Source: DATGPD01 sp041398565
GTDB taxonomy: Bacteria > Planctomycetota > UBA1135 > UBA2386
Direction of reading: 5' to 3'
NCBI GenBank assembly: GCA_041398565.1
Contig: JAWKUN010000002.1
Location: 1,798,001 to 1,862,000, forward strand
Length of the DNA: 64,000 nt
Part shown: piece after piece, positions 8,214 to 17,346 of the stretch
Position numbering within the stretch: position 1 is the stretch's first letter
Layout: each line of letters begins with the position of its first letter
Position numbers and translations under genes: made by a program
Notes under the pieces: generated by a model
Told to the model about the DNA's origin: nothing
What the model saw: only the letters and a program-made list of their open reading frames with translations
Database searches by the model: none

Positions 8214-9451
8214 GCCCGCGGCGCCTCCTGCGCGACCTCGACTGGTACCTGGTGCTGCTGGCCGGAGCGCTGGCGCTGATGGGCCTCTTGTTCGTCGACT
8301 CGGCCACGGCCGATGTCGACACGGAGACCTCGGCCGCCGGCAAGCACGCGCTGGTGCTGGCGGCGGGCGCCGTGGTCGCCGTCGGCGTGGTGGTGGTGCA
8401 CTACGCCCGCTTCATGCGCGCTGCGTGGCTGCTGTACGGGCTGTCGATCGTCAGCCTGCTGCTACTGCCGTGGTTCGGGATGGTCATCAACGGTGCGCGC
8501 CGGTGGTACCGTCTGCCGGGCGGCTTCGCGTTGCAGCCGGCCGAGTTCGCCAAGCTGGCGTTGATCGTGGTCCTCGCCTCCTACCTGCGCTTCCGCCACA
8601 AGGCGACCACCTGGGAGGGGCTGTTCGTTCCGGTCCTCATCACCCTCGTGCCCGCGGCGCTCATCCTCAAGCAGCCCGACCTCGGCAGCTCCATGGTGCT
8701 GTGGCCGGTCCTGCTGGCCATGTGCTTCGTCGCGGGCACGCCGCTGCGCGCCGTGCTCGGACTGCTCGGCGTCGGCGCGTTGGCGCTCGGTGTCGGCTAC
8801 CTGTTCATGCACGACTACCAGCGCACGCGCATCCAGGTCTGGCTCGAGCACTTCGATTGGCAGCCGGAGGTCGTGCCGATCCAGCCCGAGGAGCCGGCGG
8901 TCGAGGCCGCGGCTGCGAAGGAGGCTCACGCGGCGGCGCTCGCCGTCTACCGGGACGAGCGTGAGGCGTACGACCGGATGCAGACCCTGCTGCGCTCGAG
9001 TGCCTACCAGCCGTGGCAGGCCCTCATCGCCATCGGTAGCGGTGGCATGTCGGGCTTCGGCGTCGGCAACGGACCACAGAACGTGCACGGCTTCCTGCCC
9101 TATCGGGAGAGCGACTACATCTTCGCCGTGGTCGCCGAGGAGACCGGGTTCGTAGGTGGGTTGCTGGTGATCGGCCTCGAACTGGCGCTCGCGGTGCGCA
9201 TCCTGACGGTGGCGGCGCGGTCGCGCGAGCGCTTCGGTCGCCTCCTGGCGGTCGGCGTCGCGGTGTATCTGGCGGCGCAGAGCCTCATGCACGTGGCGGT
9301 GTGCGCTTGGGTGGTGCCCGCCACCGGTCTTCCCATGCCGTTCCTCAGCCAGGGCGGCAGCTCCACCCTGGCGGCGTTGTTGGCCGTGGCGCTCGTGGCC
9401 AACGTAAGCGCTCGGCGCGAACCTGTCCTTGCCGCCGACGGTTTCGTCTGA
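8210..9451 (+). CDS. rodA: RodA peptidoglycan glycosyltransferase (SEDS family)
   Basis: RodA polymerises glycan strands from lipid II in the inner membrane and pairs with PBP2. The 413-residue product has about ten membrane helices and SEDS signatures: NGARRWYRLP, QPAEFAKL, KQPDLGSS, GSGGMSGFGVGNG, the loop with YRESDYIFAVVAEE (holding the conserved acidic residue) and PFLSQGGSS near the C-terminus. An unusual 40-residue Ala/Glu-rich, probably helical insertion (about residues 222-264) lies in the large loop just before the GSGG motif. GTG 8210 overlaps the mrdA stop and is preceded by a strong GGGGGAGGAGG site. It is the last gene of the mreCD-mrdA-rodA coupled set. Confidence 0.95.
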   Translation: MSPRRLLRDLDWYLVLLAGALALMGLLFVDSATADVDTETSAAGKHALVLAAGAVVAVGVVVVHYARFMRAAWLLYGLSIVSLLLLPWFGMVINGARRWYRLPGGFALQPAEFAKLALIVVLASYLRFRHKATTWEGLFVPVLITLVPAALILKQPDLGSSMVLWPVLLAMCFVAGTPLRAVLGLLGVGALALGVGYLFMHDYQRTRIQVWLEHFDWQPEVVPIQPEEPAVEAAAAKEAHAAALAVYRDEREAYDRMQTLLRSSAYQPWQALIAIGSGGMSGFGVGNGPQNVHGFLPYRESDYIFAVVAEETGFVGGLLVIGLELALAVRILTVAARSRERFGRLLAVGVAVYLAAQSLMHVAVCAWVVPATGLPMPFLSQGGSSTLAALLAVALVANVSARREPVLAADGFV

Positions 9452-9534
9452 TTCGGCCGGCCAGAGCCAGCCGGCTCGCGCGGAAGCCACAAAGGAGGCG
9501 GAAGGAAGCGGGGTGGGTCGCCGTCCAAGGGCGC

Positions 9535-9678
9535 ATGAAGCCTTCACCCCACGCGTCCCGCGCCCGTCAAGCCGCCGAGGCTCGCCAAGCCGCGGCGCGG
9601 CCCCGGACCCATCTGCGGGTACCGGCGCTCTGGCTGGTGCTCGTCGCGCTTCTGTGCGTCTACGGCCTTCTCGGCTGA
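9535..9678 (+). CDS. Possible small membrane protein (47 residues)
   Basis: ATG 9535 opens a short frame whose product has a basic Arg/Ala-rich N-terminal half and a clear C-terminal hydrophobic helix (LWLVLVALLCVYGLLG). An AAGGG lies about 4 bases upstream, a tight but usable spacing. It follows rodA by 83 bases on the same strand and is tail-to-tail with the next gene. The size and layout resemble the 52-residue membrane protein upstream of mreB. It could be chance in such GC-rich DNA, so the call is tentative. Confidence 0.45.
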   Translation: MKPSPHASRARQAAEARQAAARPRTHLRVPALWLVLVALLCVYGLLG

Positions 9679-9732
9679 GTCGGTCGGCGCGCTGGGCGAG
9701 CTGCTCGGGGCGAGCGGCCTCCGCCGGTTGCG

Positions 9733-11001
9733 TCAGATGCGCACCGCAGCGCCGTTCGACACCACCAGCGACACGACGTTGGCGCCCGGATCGACGATCA
9801 GCCACTGCACGAACAGGGCGGCGCCGGCGAGAGCGGGATCGGCGGGGATGGCGAAGGGGACCTGAGCCGCCCCGATCGCGGTGGTGGCGGCGGCGATCGA
9901 CACCAGCGGCTGGGTCCAGGCCACGCAGGTCGGCATGCCGAAGACATCGAGTGGAATGCTGGTCGCCGCGGCACCGACCATCATCGCCACCGGAGTGTTG
10001 GCGCGCGCGTTGCCGACAGTGAGGGCGAAGGTGTCGTTCCCGGGTACCGGCCGCCCTTGCCAGCCGACGTCGGCCAAGCGCAGCGCGGAGCCACGGCACG
10101 CCGATCCATAGGCCACCACCTCGGATTCGTAGGCGCGGTAGTCCAGGTCCTGTGCACCGGCCGGCGGCAGCGGAACCGGCTGGCCGACTCCCTGGGCCGA
10201 GATGCGCACGACGTCGGTACCCACCGCGGCGAACCACGCGTGCTGGTCACCGTAGGACCACAAGTCGCGGAGCGGGGACCGACCGACGTTCAGCCACGGA
10301 GTTCGTACCAGCGTCTGTAGGTCGAGGAGCCAGATCTGACCGCTCGTCTCGGCGAGCAAGGCCGTGCCGAGCAGTGGCCCGGTGGCCAGGCTGACCCGCC
10401 CAGCCAGGCGCAGGGGTCGGCTGCCGAGCTGCATCGAGTTCAGATCGAGCTGCCACAGGATCGCCTGTCCGAGAGTGTCGACCGCGCCCACGACGACCGT
10501 CGCCGGCGCGACGAGGATCGCGTCGGTGGCGCCGAGACTCGTGGTCGAAGAAGTCAGCGACCGCGCCGTGCCGCCGCTCGCAGCCGTCGCGAAGATCCCG
10601 TGCTCGGTCACGTACACCACCTCGGTCAACGCGGCGACTGTGAACAGCGCCAACATGCGGCCGCGGAAGCCCTGGGCGAACACCTGCGGGGTGCCGATCG
10701 CCTGACTGCTCACCGCCGCCGCCAGAACGGAGTCGTCGGTGTTCCCCGGGGGCGCGCCGGCCAGCAGCACGCGCGCACCGCCGCGCAGGACGTGCAGGGC
10801 CGACACCTGGAACGGCGTGGGCATCGCCCGCGTGTCGAGAGGCACGAGGGTGGAGCGCAGGGGCTCGTATTCCCACAGTGCCGGCGCGCTCGCCGACGCA
10901 GCGCCGGCCACGACGGCGTGGCCGAGCGGCACCTGCCCGCGACCCGGCGTCAGGGGGCCCAGGGCGGTCAGCAGAGGAACGAAGAGCGCGCGGCGAGACA
11001 C
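9733..11001 (-). CDS. Secreted protein with shared C-terminal domain
   Basis: The 422-residue product starts with a short signal peptide (about residues 1-22, ending PGRGQ) and continues as a beta-rich region with repeated WQLDL/IWLLDLQT-like strands that suggest a propeller reporting on itself. The last 120 residues start with a Cys-containing GSACRGS segment and end with Gly/Ala/Val strands. The same pattern recurs at the end of the proteins at 36882-38120 and 56337-57962. I know this style of tail from secreted proteins of GC-rich planctomycetes; no function is established to my knowledge. It lies 66 bases downstream of the giant coiled-coil gene, with a hairpin between them, so it may be its own transcript. 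Confidence 0.8.
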   Translation of the reverse strand: MSRRALFVPLLTALGPLTPGRGQVPLGHAVVAGAASASAPALWEYEPLRSTLVPLDTRAMPTPFQVSALHVLRGGARVLLAGAPPGNTDDSVLAAAVSSQAIGTPQVFAQGFRGRMLALFTVAALTEVVYVTEHGIFATAASGGTARSLTSSTTSLGATDAILVAPATVVVGAVDTLGQAILWQLDLNSMQLGSRPLRLAGRVSLATGPLLGTALLAETSGQIWLLDLQTLVRTPWLNVGRSPLRDLWSYGDQHAWFAAVGTDVVRISAQGVGQPVPLPPAGAQDLDYRAYESEVVAYGSACRGSALRLADVGWQGRPVPGNDTFALTVGNARANTPVAMMVGAAATSIPLDVFGMPTCVAWTQPLVSIAAATTAIGAAQVPFAIPADPALAGAALFVQWLIVDPGANVVSLVVSNGAAVRI

Positions 11002-11030
11002 GGGATGCGCCCACCATAGCGCCCGAGGTG

Positions 11031-11048
11031 CCGGCGGCCAGGCGCCGG
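11031..11048 (-). terminator. Short hairpin downstream of the coiled-coil gene
   Basis: A 6-bp perfect GC stem (CCGGCG / CGCCGG) with a 6-base loop lies 20 bases past the stop of the coiled-coil gene (minus strand). No T-tract. It may separate that operon from the secreted-protein gene. Confidence 0.3.
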
Positions 11049-11067
11049 TGGCGGCGCCAGTTGCGGC

Positions 11068-13881
11068 TCAGCGTCCGCGCCCGGGATTGCCCTCTTCCTT
11101 GTCGGCGCCTTGCTGCTGGTCTTGTGCCTGCATGGCGGCCTCGATCTTGTCCTTCAGCTGCAGGAAGGTGCGGGTGATCGCGGTGTGACGGTGTCCCAGG
11201 CGCTCGATGAGTGCGAACTCGGTCTCGCTGACTCCGTCCGCGCCGGCGGCCTTGACCAGCTGCTGCAGGCTCTCGAGGCGGCGCAGCACGTCTTGCTCGA
11301 GCCGCTTGAGCATCTCGAGTTCGGCGCGGAACGGCACCAGCGGCTTGCGTGCCTGCTGGTTCCGACCCTGCTGTTGCTGCTGCTGCTGTTGGTTCTGGCG
11401 TTCCTCCTGCCGCCGCTGCTGCTCGCGCTTGAGCGCCTCGATGAGGTCCACGAGCCGGTCCCTGACATCGTCCTGCACGGCTTGCGTGTACTCGCCGGGG
11501 TTCGGCTGGGCGCCTCCCAGGCGTCGCGCGACGTCGGTCAGGTCGTCACCGATGGCGCCGAGCACCTGCGAGTACACGACCTCTTCTTCCTTCTGCAGCG
11601 CCTCGCTCATGAACGAGGCGCGGGCTACCAGCTCTTGCTCGCGATCGCCCAGCTCGTTCAGGCGGCGCCGCATCGGACGGGTCATCCGCGCGCCCTGGGC
11701 CAGCTCGGCCGCGGCCTCGGCGGTCCGCTGCGAGATGGCGACCTGCTTGGCCAGGAACTGCTCGAGTTCCTCGCGGATCTTGAAGAGCAGCTCTTCCTGC
11801 CGGAGGTCCATGTAGCGGTCGCGTTCTTCTTCGAGCGCGTCCTTGGCTCGCTGCAACGCCTCCTCGGTCTGCTGCTGCTGCTGGTCGGTCTCCTCGGGCT
11901 CGGCGCGCTCCATCGCCTCCTTGGCCTTGCGGCTGGACTCGTTGGCCTGCTGCAGAGCCTGGCTGGCGGCGCGGTTGCGCCGCTTCTCGACCTCGCGCGC
12001 CAACCGCATGATGTCGTCCTCGAGCTGTTTCTGCTCGTCGGCCAGCTTGTCCATCTGCTCCTTCTGCTGCTCGTTCAGGCCACGCGAGCGGCGTAGAGCC
12101 TGCTCGGCCTGCTGCAGTTCCTCGGCCGCCTGGCGCTGCTGCTCGGCTGCCGTGGCTTGCTCGCCGCGCTGCAGCGACTTCTGCGCGCGCTCCATCGCCT
12201 GGGTGGCGCGCTGCATGCGTTCGCCCGTCGCCTTGGCTTGCTGCGGCGACACGTCCCCGCTCTGCGCCGCCTGCTCGAGGCCTTGCTGCGTCGCCTTGGC
12301 CTGGGCCTGCAGGGCAGCCTGCCGCTCGGCCGCGGCCTGCGCCACTTCCGGCCGATCTGCCTCGCTGGCGATCGCCTGCTCGAGGTCGGCCTTGGCCTGC
12401 TCGAGGGCCTCTCGCGACTTGGCTACCTCGGGCGCGGCGTCTTGCCGCTGCTCGAGGCCGTCGGCCGCGGCGCGCTGTGCACGCTCGGCTGCGTCGAGGC
12501 GCTGGGCGGCGTTTTCTTCGGCGCGATCGCCTTGCGGCGAGCCGCGCAGCGAGCGCGCGGCCTGCGCCGACTCGGCGGCCATCTCGTCGGCGACCTTGGC
12601 GGCGTCGGGGTTGGCCGCCTCGAACTTCTGCCGTGCCTCGCTCATCGCGCGTGCGGCGCGGGCGAGCGCGCTCTGCGCGGCCTCGGTGCGGCCCTCCGCC
12701 TCCGCCTTCTCGGCTTCCCCGAGCTGCTTGCGCGCTTCGTCCAGGCTGCCGGCCGACGCCGGCTTCTTGCCATTCTCCGGCGTGAGGTCGTTCGCGGCTT
12801 GCTCGAGCGCCTTCTGCAGGTCTCGACTCTGTTGCTGCGTGGCGGTGCGGTGCTCGTCCGCGCGGGCCTTGGCCAGGTCGCCGGCCTGCTTGGCCGCCTC
12901 GGCCAGGGCCTGCTTCTTGGCGTCGTTGGCGGCGGCCTTGGCCACCTGGTCGGCAGCGTCACGGGTGGCCTGGCCGTCCTCGCCGCGGGGCGAACGTGCC
13001 AGCCGCTCCAGCACGTCGTGTAAGCGCTGCATCGCCCGCTCGCGGGCCTGTGCGTCGTCGCCTGCTGCCACGCGTTCGAGCTCCGCCGCCAGCTCGCCGG
13101 CGCGCTCCCACTCTTGCTGCCGTCGCTCGCTGTCGATCAGCTCGCGGCCGCGCTCGCCGAGATCGCCGAGCCGGAACGACTGCTCGCGGCGGGCGTCGTC
13201 GGCCCCGCTCGTCTGCCGGTCTGCCGCCTTCTCCAACTGACCCTGCCGCTCGAGCAAGCGCCGCACCCGTGCCAGGGCGTCTTCCAGGTAGGGGAGGCGG
13301 CTGCCGGCCTGGCGCTGGTTGTTCTGAGCCTCGTTGCGCTCCTTGTTCGCCAGCTCGCGCAGCTGTTCCGCGAGTTGGTCTTCGGCGTTGTTGCCGCCGG
13401 CGCGGGCGACTTCTTGGCTCTGGGCGCGCAGGTCTTGCTGTCGCTGCAGCAGCTGGTCGGCATCGGCGGCGAGGCGCTCGGCGGTGGCGATCTCCTTGTC
13501 GAGGTTCTCGAGCGAGCGGCGGTCGAGCAGGATGTCGAGGAGGCGGCGCAAGTCCTCGACCACTTCCGCCTGCTTGTCGATGGCGCGGGCGAAGGCTTCG
13601 GCGTCGAGGTCGTTGCGGATGCCGGCGACGTCCTCGAGTACGTTCGAGGACTCGAGATGCTCCATGCCGGCGCGCAGCAGCTTGGCCTGCTCGACACGCC
13701 CGTCCTTGTCGTACTGCACCAGCAGGCGGCCCATCACATCGCGCAGGCGCTCGGCTTTGCGCAGGATCTCCGCCTGGTCGCGCCGCAGGCGCTCGATCTC
13801 CTGGTCCTGCCGCTGGGCGGCAGGGGCGATGACCAGGTGCGGCAGCAGGACGAGAGCGGCGAAGATGGCGCGGACTCGCAT
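11068..13881 (-). CDS. Giant periplasmic coiled-coil protein, Gln/Ala/Glu-rich
   Basis: The 937-residue product has a signal peptide (about residues 1-22, ending APAAQ) and then almost uninterrupted coiled coil rich in Ala, Glu, Gln and Arg. Near the C-terminus are two glutamine tracts (8 Gln in a row near 11370-11395; 5 near 11870-11885). ATG 13881 is taken as the start, because it begins the signal peptide and lies 2 bases after the stop of the DUF4175-like gene; longer readings run into that gene. No enzyme motif is visible. Large coiled-coil partners next to DUF4175-like genes are common in planctomycete clusters of this type; a scaffold in the periplasm is a reasonable inference. Confidence 0.88.
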   Translation of the reverse strand: MRVRAIFAALVLLPHLVIAPAAQRQDQEIERLRRDQAEILRKAERLRDVMGRLLVQYDKDGRVEQAKLLRAGMEHLESSNVLEDVAGIRNDLDAEAFARAIDKQAEVVEDLRRLLDILLDRRSLENLDKEIATAERLAADADQLLQRQQDLRAQSQEVARAGGNNAEDQLAEQLRELANKERNEAQNNQRQAGSRLPYLEDALARVRRLLERQGQLEKAADRQTSGADDARREQSFRLGDLGERGRELIDSERRQQEWERAGELAAELERVAAGDDAQARERAMQRLHDVLERLARSPRGEDGQATRDAADQVAKAAANDAKKQALAEAAKQAGDLAKARADEHRTATQQQSRDLQKALEQAANDLTPENGKKPASAGSLDEARKQLGEAEKAEAEGRTEAAQSALARAARAMSEARQKFEAANPDAAKVADEMAAESAQAARSLRGSPQGDRAEENAAQRLDAAERAQRAAADGLEQRQDAAPEVAKSREALEQAKADLEQAIASEADRPEVAQAAAERQAALQAQAKATQQGLEQAAQSGDVSPQQAKATGERMQRATQAMERAQKSLQRGEQATAAEQQRQAAEELQQAEQALRRSRGLNEQQKEQMDKLADEQKQLEDDIMRLAREVEKRRNRAASQALQQANESSRKAKEAMERAEPEETDQQQQQTEEALQRAKDALEEERDRYMDLRQEELLFKIREELEQFLAKQVAISQRTAEAAAELAQGARMTRPMRRRLNELGDREQELVARASFMSEALQKEEEVVYSQVLGAIGDDLTDVARRLGGAQPNPGEYTQAVQDDVRDRLVDLIEALKREQQRRQEERQNQQQQQQQQGRNQQARKPLVPFRAELEMLKRLEQDVLRRLESLQQLVKAAGADGVSETEFALIERLGHRHTAITRTFLQLKDKIEAAMQAQDQQQGADKEEGNPGRGR

Positions 13882-13883
13882 GG

Positions 13884-16184
13884 TCACTTGCTCACTGACT
13901 TGGTTCGGGCCTGCACGTCGCGCTGGTTGTCTTGCAGCGCGCGTGTCGTGGCGATGACGTCTTGGAAGTCGGTCCACTCGTCGAGCCGAGCCAGCAACTG
14001 CTCGAGTTCGGCGACGATCTGGTTCTGCACGTCGCCGACCAGGCGCAGCCGCTCCCCCAGCTCGGTGGTCTCGCCGCGCGCACCGGCCAAGTGCTGCACG
14101 CACTCGGGTGCCAGACGTTCGGCGATGCGGTCGGCGGTGGCGGTCATCGCCAGGATGCGGTCGAGGAACTTGCCCAACGGCGGCATGCGGCCGCTCGCAC
14201 GCTGCGCGGCGAGCGTCCGGTAGAACTCAGGCACCAGCGCGCGCGGGTCGTCGGCGGCAGCGTGGGTCTCGGAGAACAAGGCCAGCGCCGGTCCCACCTG
14301 CGCGCCCTCGTCCATCGGGTTGAAGAGGTGCAGGTTGAACGACCGCATCAGCTCGCCGAGGATGCGACCGGCCATCGACTGCAGCCGCCCCTGGGCGACC
14401 TGCAAGCCGGTCAACGAGGCGGCCAGGTCGGCGCTGCCGATCGAGCCGAGCTGTCCCTGCAGGATGCCGAGCGCGTCGTGCCGTTCGCGTTGCTGCTCGA
14501 GCGCCTTCTCGACATCGGTGCGCACGCGGCGGAAGTGGCCGGCGATGCGGCGCTCGAGGTCGCCGAGACCGACCACGTGCAACGAGCGGTTGGGCAGCTT
14601 GGTGGCGTGCGGCTCGGGCGCGCGGTTGTCGGTCACCACCACGACCAGGGTGATCGTCTCACCCTCCTTGACCGTCACGTCGGGGCCGAGCAGGCCGGTC
14701 AGGGGCACGAGCTCGGTGGCGACCAGTTGGGTGCGGCCACCGCGGCTCGCCGCCGCCAGGTCGCGCAGCACCGGTTCCGGTCGGTCGCCGATGGTCAGCT
14801 CGGCGACCATGGTCTTGACGTCGAAGTCGTCCTTGGCGAGCACGCGCACTGGCAGGATCGCGTTCGGCAGCAAGACGTTGAGTCCGTCGTCCTGGGGCAG
14901 CAGCACCTGGCCACCGGGAGGGGCGTCAGGCAGCACGATCACCGGGTAGGACGCGGCTTGCGGCGTGCGCAGGCCTTCGCGGCTCACCAGGTCGACCCGG
15001 TAGCGGTCGGACTTCGACGCCGTGAAGGCGCCACGGAAGACGCTGCGCCGGCCGCCGTCGTCCTCGACCTCCTGGCCGATCAGGTCGATCTGGGCACCCG
15101 ACTCCTGAAACACCAGCCGGCCCGATGCCACGTCCCCGAGGGGAGCGACCTCGAGCTGGACCGCGGTCCCCTCGAGTGCCTCGATGCTCCCTCCCTCCTG
15201 CACGGCCGGAGGCTTGCCGGTGTACTCGGGGTAGGTCAGCGCCGCACGGATGGTCCCGACTCGCGGTGGGCGGACGGTGACGACGGTGACCAGCAGGTCG
15301 CCGCGGTCGTCGTCGCCGCCCCGAGCATGGAATTCGAAGGTGTCGGCAACGCGGCGGAACACGTGGCGGAAGCGCCCGCCCCCGCGCGCCGCGGTCGCCA
15401 CCTGCGCCGGCATGCCGCGTCCGCCTTCGATCGCCAGGAACACCTCGCGTGGAGTCGTACCCTCGGCACGCACGAGGATCGGCAGATCGCCCCCCGCCGC
15501 CATGGTCACCGTCGCGCGGTCGGCCTCCATGGTGATCTGGTAGTCCTGATCGGCAGGCGGGAGCTCCACGTGCAGCGTGGTGAGGCGCGGATACGCTTCG
15601 TCGGCGCCGAGCGCGCGGCGCAGGAACACTCGCGTCGCATCGGGGCGGGTGAGTGCGCCCGGGACGACGATCAGCGCCGCCAGGCCCACCCCAGCCCACA
15701 CCCGCCCGGCGTGCCGCCAGGTGAGGAGCTGCTCGGTGGGGATCGAGCGGACCTGCCCGGTGGCCTCCTCGACCACCTTGGCGATCATCGCCGGCGACTG
15801 GTTGCGCAGGTCGGTCTCGCCCTGCTGGACGATCTGACCGAGCTGCACCGCCGAGATCAGCTTCTCGCGCAGCGTCGGGAAGCGCGCCTCGAGGGCGATG
15901 GCGACGTCGGGCTGGCTCAGGTCGAGGCGCCGCGTGCGCACCAGGTGCCGGAAGACCAGCCAACCCAGGCCGGCCACACCGACGGCGGTGACCAGGAGAC
16001 GCACGCCGACGGGCAGGACCAGGCCGCGGTCGACCAGGTAGTAGACCACCAGGCCGAACAGCAGGGCCGCGAGGCATACACCGGCCCCGTGCCACAGAAG
16101 GCGCGTGACGATGCGCTGGCGTTGGCGGCGCAGAAGGGCCTGGATCTCGGCGAACGACGGCAGGTCGCGGGCGTCGTGGCTCAC
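13884..16184 (-). CDS. DUF4175-like membrane protein with large periplasmic part
   Basis: The 766-residue product has two N-terminal membrane helices (about 28-50 and 57-78), a cytoplasmic helical region (LEARFPTLREKLISAV) and a third helix near 155-172. A long region of beta-sandwich character follows (about 180-520), then a helical C-terminal 200 residues. The N-terminal layout and the sequence after the second helix match the DUF4175 type of protein, found beside MoxR/VWA genes. The start GTG 16184 lies 4 bases after the stop of the alpha-toroid gene. The helical end probably contacts the coiled-coil protein encoded next, but this is inference. Domain name is from general resemblance, not a search. 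Confidence 0.85.
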   Translation of the reverse strand: MSHDARDLPSFAEIQALLRRQRQRIVTRLLWHGAGVCLAALLFGLVVYYLVDRGLVLPVGVRLLVTAVGVAGLGWLVFRHLVRTRRLDLSQPDVAIALEARFPTLREKLISAVQLGQIVQQGETDLRNQSPAMIAKVVEEATGQVRSIPTEQLLTWRHAGRVWAGVGLAALIVVPGALTRPDATRVFLRRALGADEAYPRLTTLHVELPPADQDYQITMEADRATVTMAAGGDLPILVRAEGTTPREVFLAIEGGRGMPAQVATAARGGGRFRHVFRRVADTFEFHARGGDDDRGDLLVTVVTVRPPRVGTIRAALTYPEYTGKPPAVQEGGSIEALEGTAVQLEVAPLGDVASGRLVFQESGAQIDLIGQEVEDDGGRRSVFRGAFTASKSDRYRVDLVSREGLRTPQAASYPVIVLPDAPPGGQVLLPQDDGLNVLLPNAILPVRVLAKDDFDVKTMVAELTIGDRPEPVLRDLAAASRGGRTQLVATELVPLTGLLGPDVTVKEGETITLVVVVTDNRAPEPHATKLPNRSLHVVGLGDLERRIAGHFRRVRTDVEKALEQQRERHDALGILQGQLGSIGSADLAASLTGLQVAQGRLQSMAGRILGELMRSFNLHLFNPMDEGAQVGPALALFSETHAAADDPRALVPEFYRTLAAQRASGRMPPLGKFLDRILAMTATADRIAERLAPECVQHLAGARGETTELGERLRLVGDVQNQIVAELEQLLARLDEWTDFQDVIATTRALQDNQRDVQARTKSVSK

Positions 16185-16188
16185 GCTC

Positions 16189-17346
16189 TCAGCGCTGGAA
16201 GATGGGGAGGTACTGGAGGGGAATCGACAGGATCAGCGTGGCGACTGCAGTCGAGAACGCGTCGCCGGGACCCGGGTCGCATGGCCACGAGCCGTCGCGA
16301 CGCTGCATGCTCAGCAGCAGCTCGCGCATCTCGCGGAAGTAGTGCCGCCAGCGCTCGCCGCCGGCGATGTAGTAGGCCTGCACGGCGTAGTAGTGGCCGT
16401 AGTAGAAGAAGTAGTGGCCCTGGAAGCTGCGATTGAAGATCACCAGCTGACCGTCGAGGTAGTCGAGCGCGCGCTGGATGAGGTCCTCGTCGGTGCTGTA
16501 GCGTCCGGCCGCGAACAGGGTGGTCACGCCGGCTGCGGTCAGCGGAAAGGTCGCACGGCTGTGCATTCCGATCTGGTAGCGGAAGGCGCCGCCGTCGTTG
16601 GCGATCATGTTGCTGATGCGGCTGCCGAAGCGGTTGCGGGTCGGCGCGCCGCCGTCGACCGCGCTGGCCCGCACGTACCGCTCGGCGTCGTCGATGTGGC
16701 GCACCGGCACCGTGATGCCGACGTTGCGCGCGGCGCGCAGCGCCACGACCTGGCAGACCGTGATGGACATGTCGGACTCGCGCGCGAAGGGGCGATAGCG
16801 CCAGCCACCCTGCGCGTTCTGCGAGTCGCAGATCAAGTTCACGGCCTTTTGCAGCGCGGCCTTCACGTCGTTGCGCCGCGACATGCCGTAGATCTCGGCC
16901 AGGAACAACGTCGCGAACGCATGGCTGTACATGCGCGTGTTGTTGTCGGAGATGTAGCCGGTCTCGGTGACGCAGCCGAGCACGTAGTCGAGTCCCCGCT
17001 GGATGTTGTCGCCGTAGCGTCCACGGCCCGGCAGGTGGCCGCCGGCCATGAAGCTGATGAGCGCCAGGGCGGTGACGCCCACGTGCGGGGCGTTGTAGTC
17101 GGTGATCTCGTAGTTGGAGTTCAGCTTGTAGCCGACGTGCTGGTGCCACGATCCGTCGGCCTGCTGGTTCTCGGCGAGCCAGCGGTGTCCGTCCTCGACG
17201 GCTCGCTTCAGCTCGGGAGTGATCGCCTCACGCCAATGCCCGTCACGCCGGTCGATGCGCGACTCCTGGGCAGCGGCGGTGGGGGCGAGCGCCAGACAGA
17301 GCAGCGCGGCGGCAGTCGCGGGGCGAAGGGCGTTCGTCGGTCTCAT
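16189..17346 (-). CDS. Secreted alpha-toroid (prenyltransferase/terpene cyclase-like) protein
   Basis: The 385-residue product has a signal peptide (about 1-26, ending TAAAQ). It then shows repeats typical of the alpha/alpha-toroid fold shared by terpene cyclases and prenyltransferases: QADGSW, AQGGWRYRP and RRDGSWPCDPG, each followed by a helix. I do not see the DxDD acid motif of squalene-hopene cyclase, so catalysis is uncertain; such secreted toroids may instead bind other proteins. ATG 17346 overlaps the stop of the preceding propeller gene (ATGA), so the two are translationally coupled. The frame extends upstream through that gene in a shadow frame; the signal peptide fixes the true start. 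Confidence 0.9.
   Translation of the reverse strand: MRPTNALRPATAAALLCLALAPTAAAQESRIDRRDGHWREAITPELKRAVEDGHRWLAENQQADGSWHQHVGYKLNSNYEITDYNAPHVGVTALALISFMAGGHLPGRGRYGDNIQRGLDYVLGCVTETGYISDNNTRMYSHAFATLFLAEIYGMSRRNDVKAALQKAVNLICDSQNAQGGWRYRPFARESDMSITVCQVVALRAARNVGITVPVRHIDDAERYVRASAVDGGAPTRNRFGSRISNMIANDGGAFRYQIGMHSRATFPLTAAGVTTLFAAGRYSTDEDLIQRALDYLDGQLVIFNRSFQGHYFFYYGHYYAVQAYYIAGGERWRHYFREMRELLLSMQRRDGSWPCDPGPGDAFSTAVATLILSIPLQYLPIFQR

Noticed and set aside
13932..16436. An 834-residue frame on the plus strand
   Set aside because: Antisense to the DUF4175-like gene; Gly/Arg/His-rich with no motifs.
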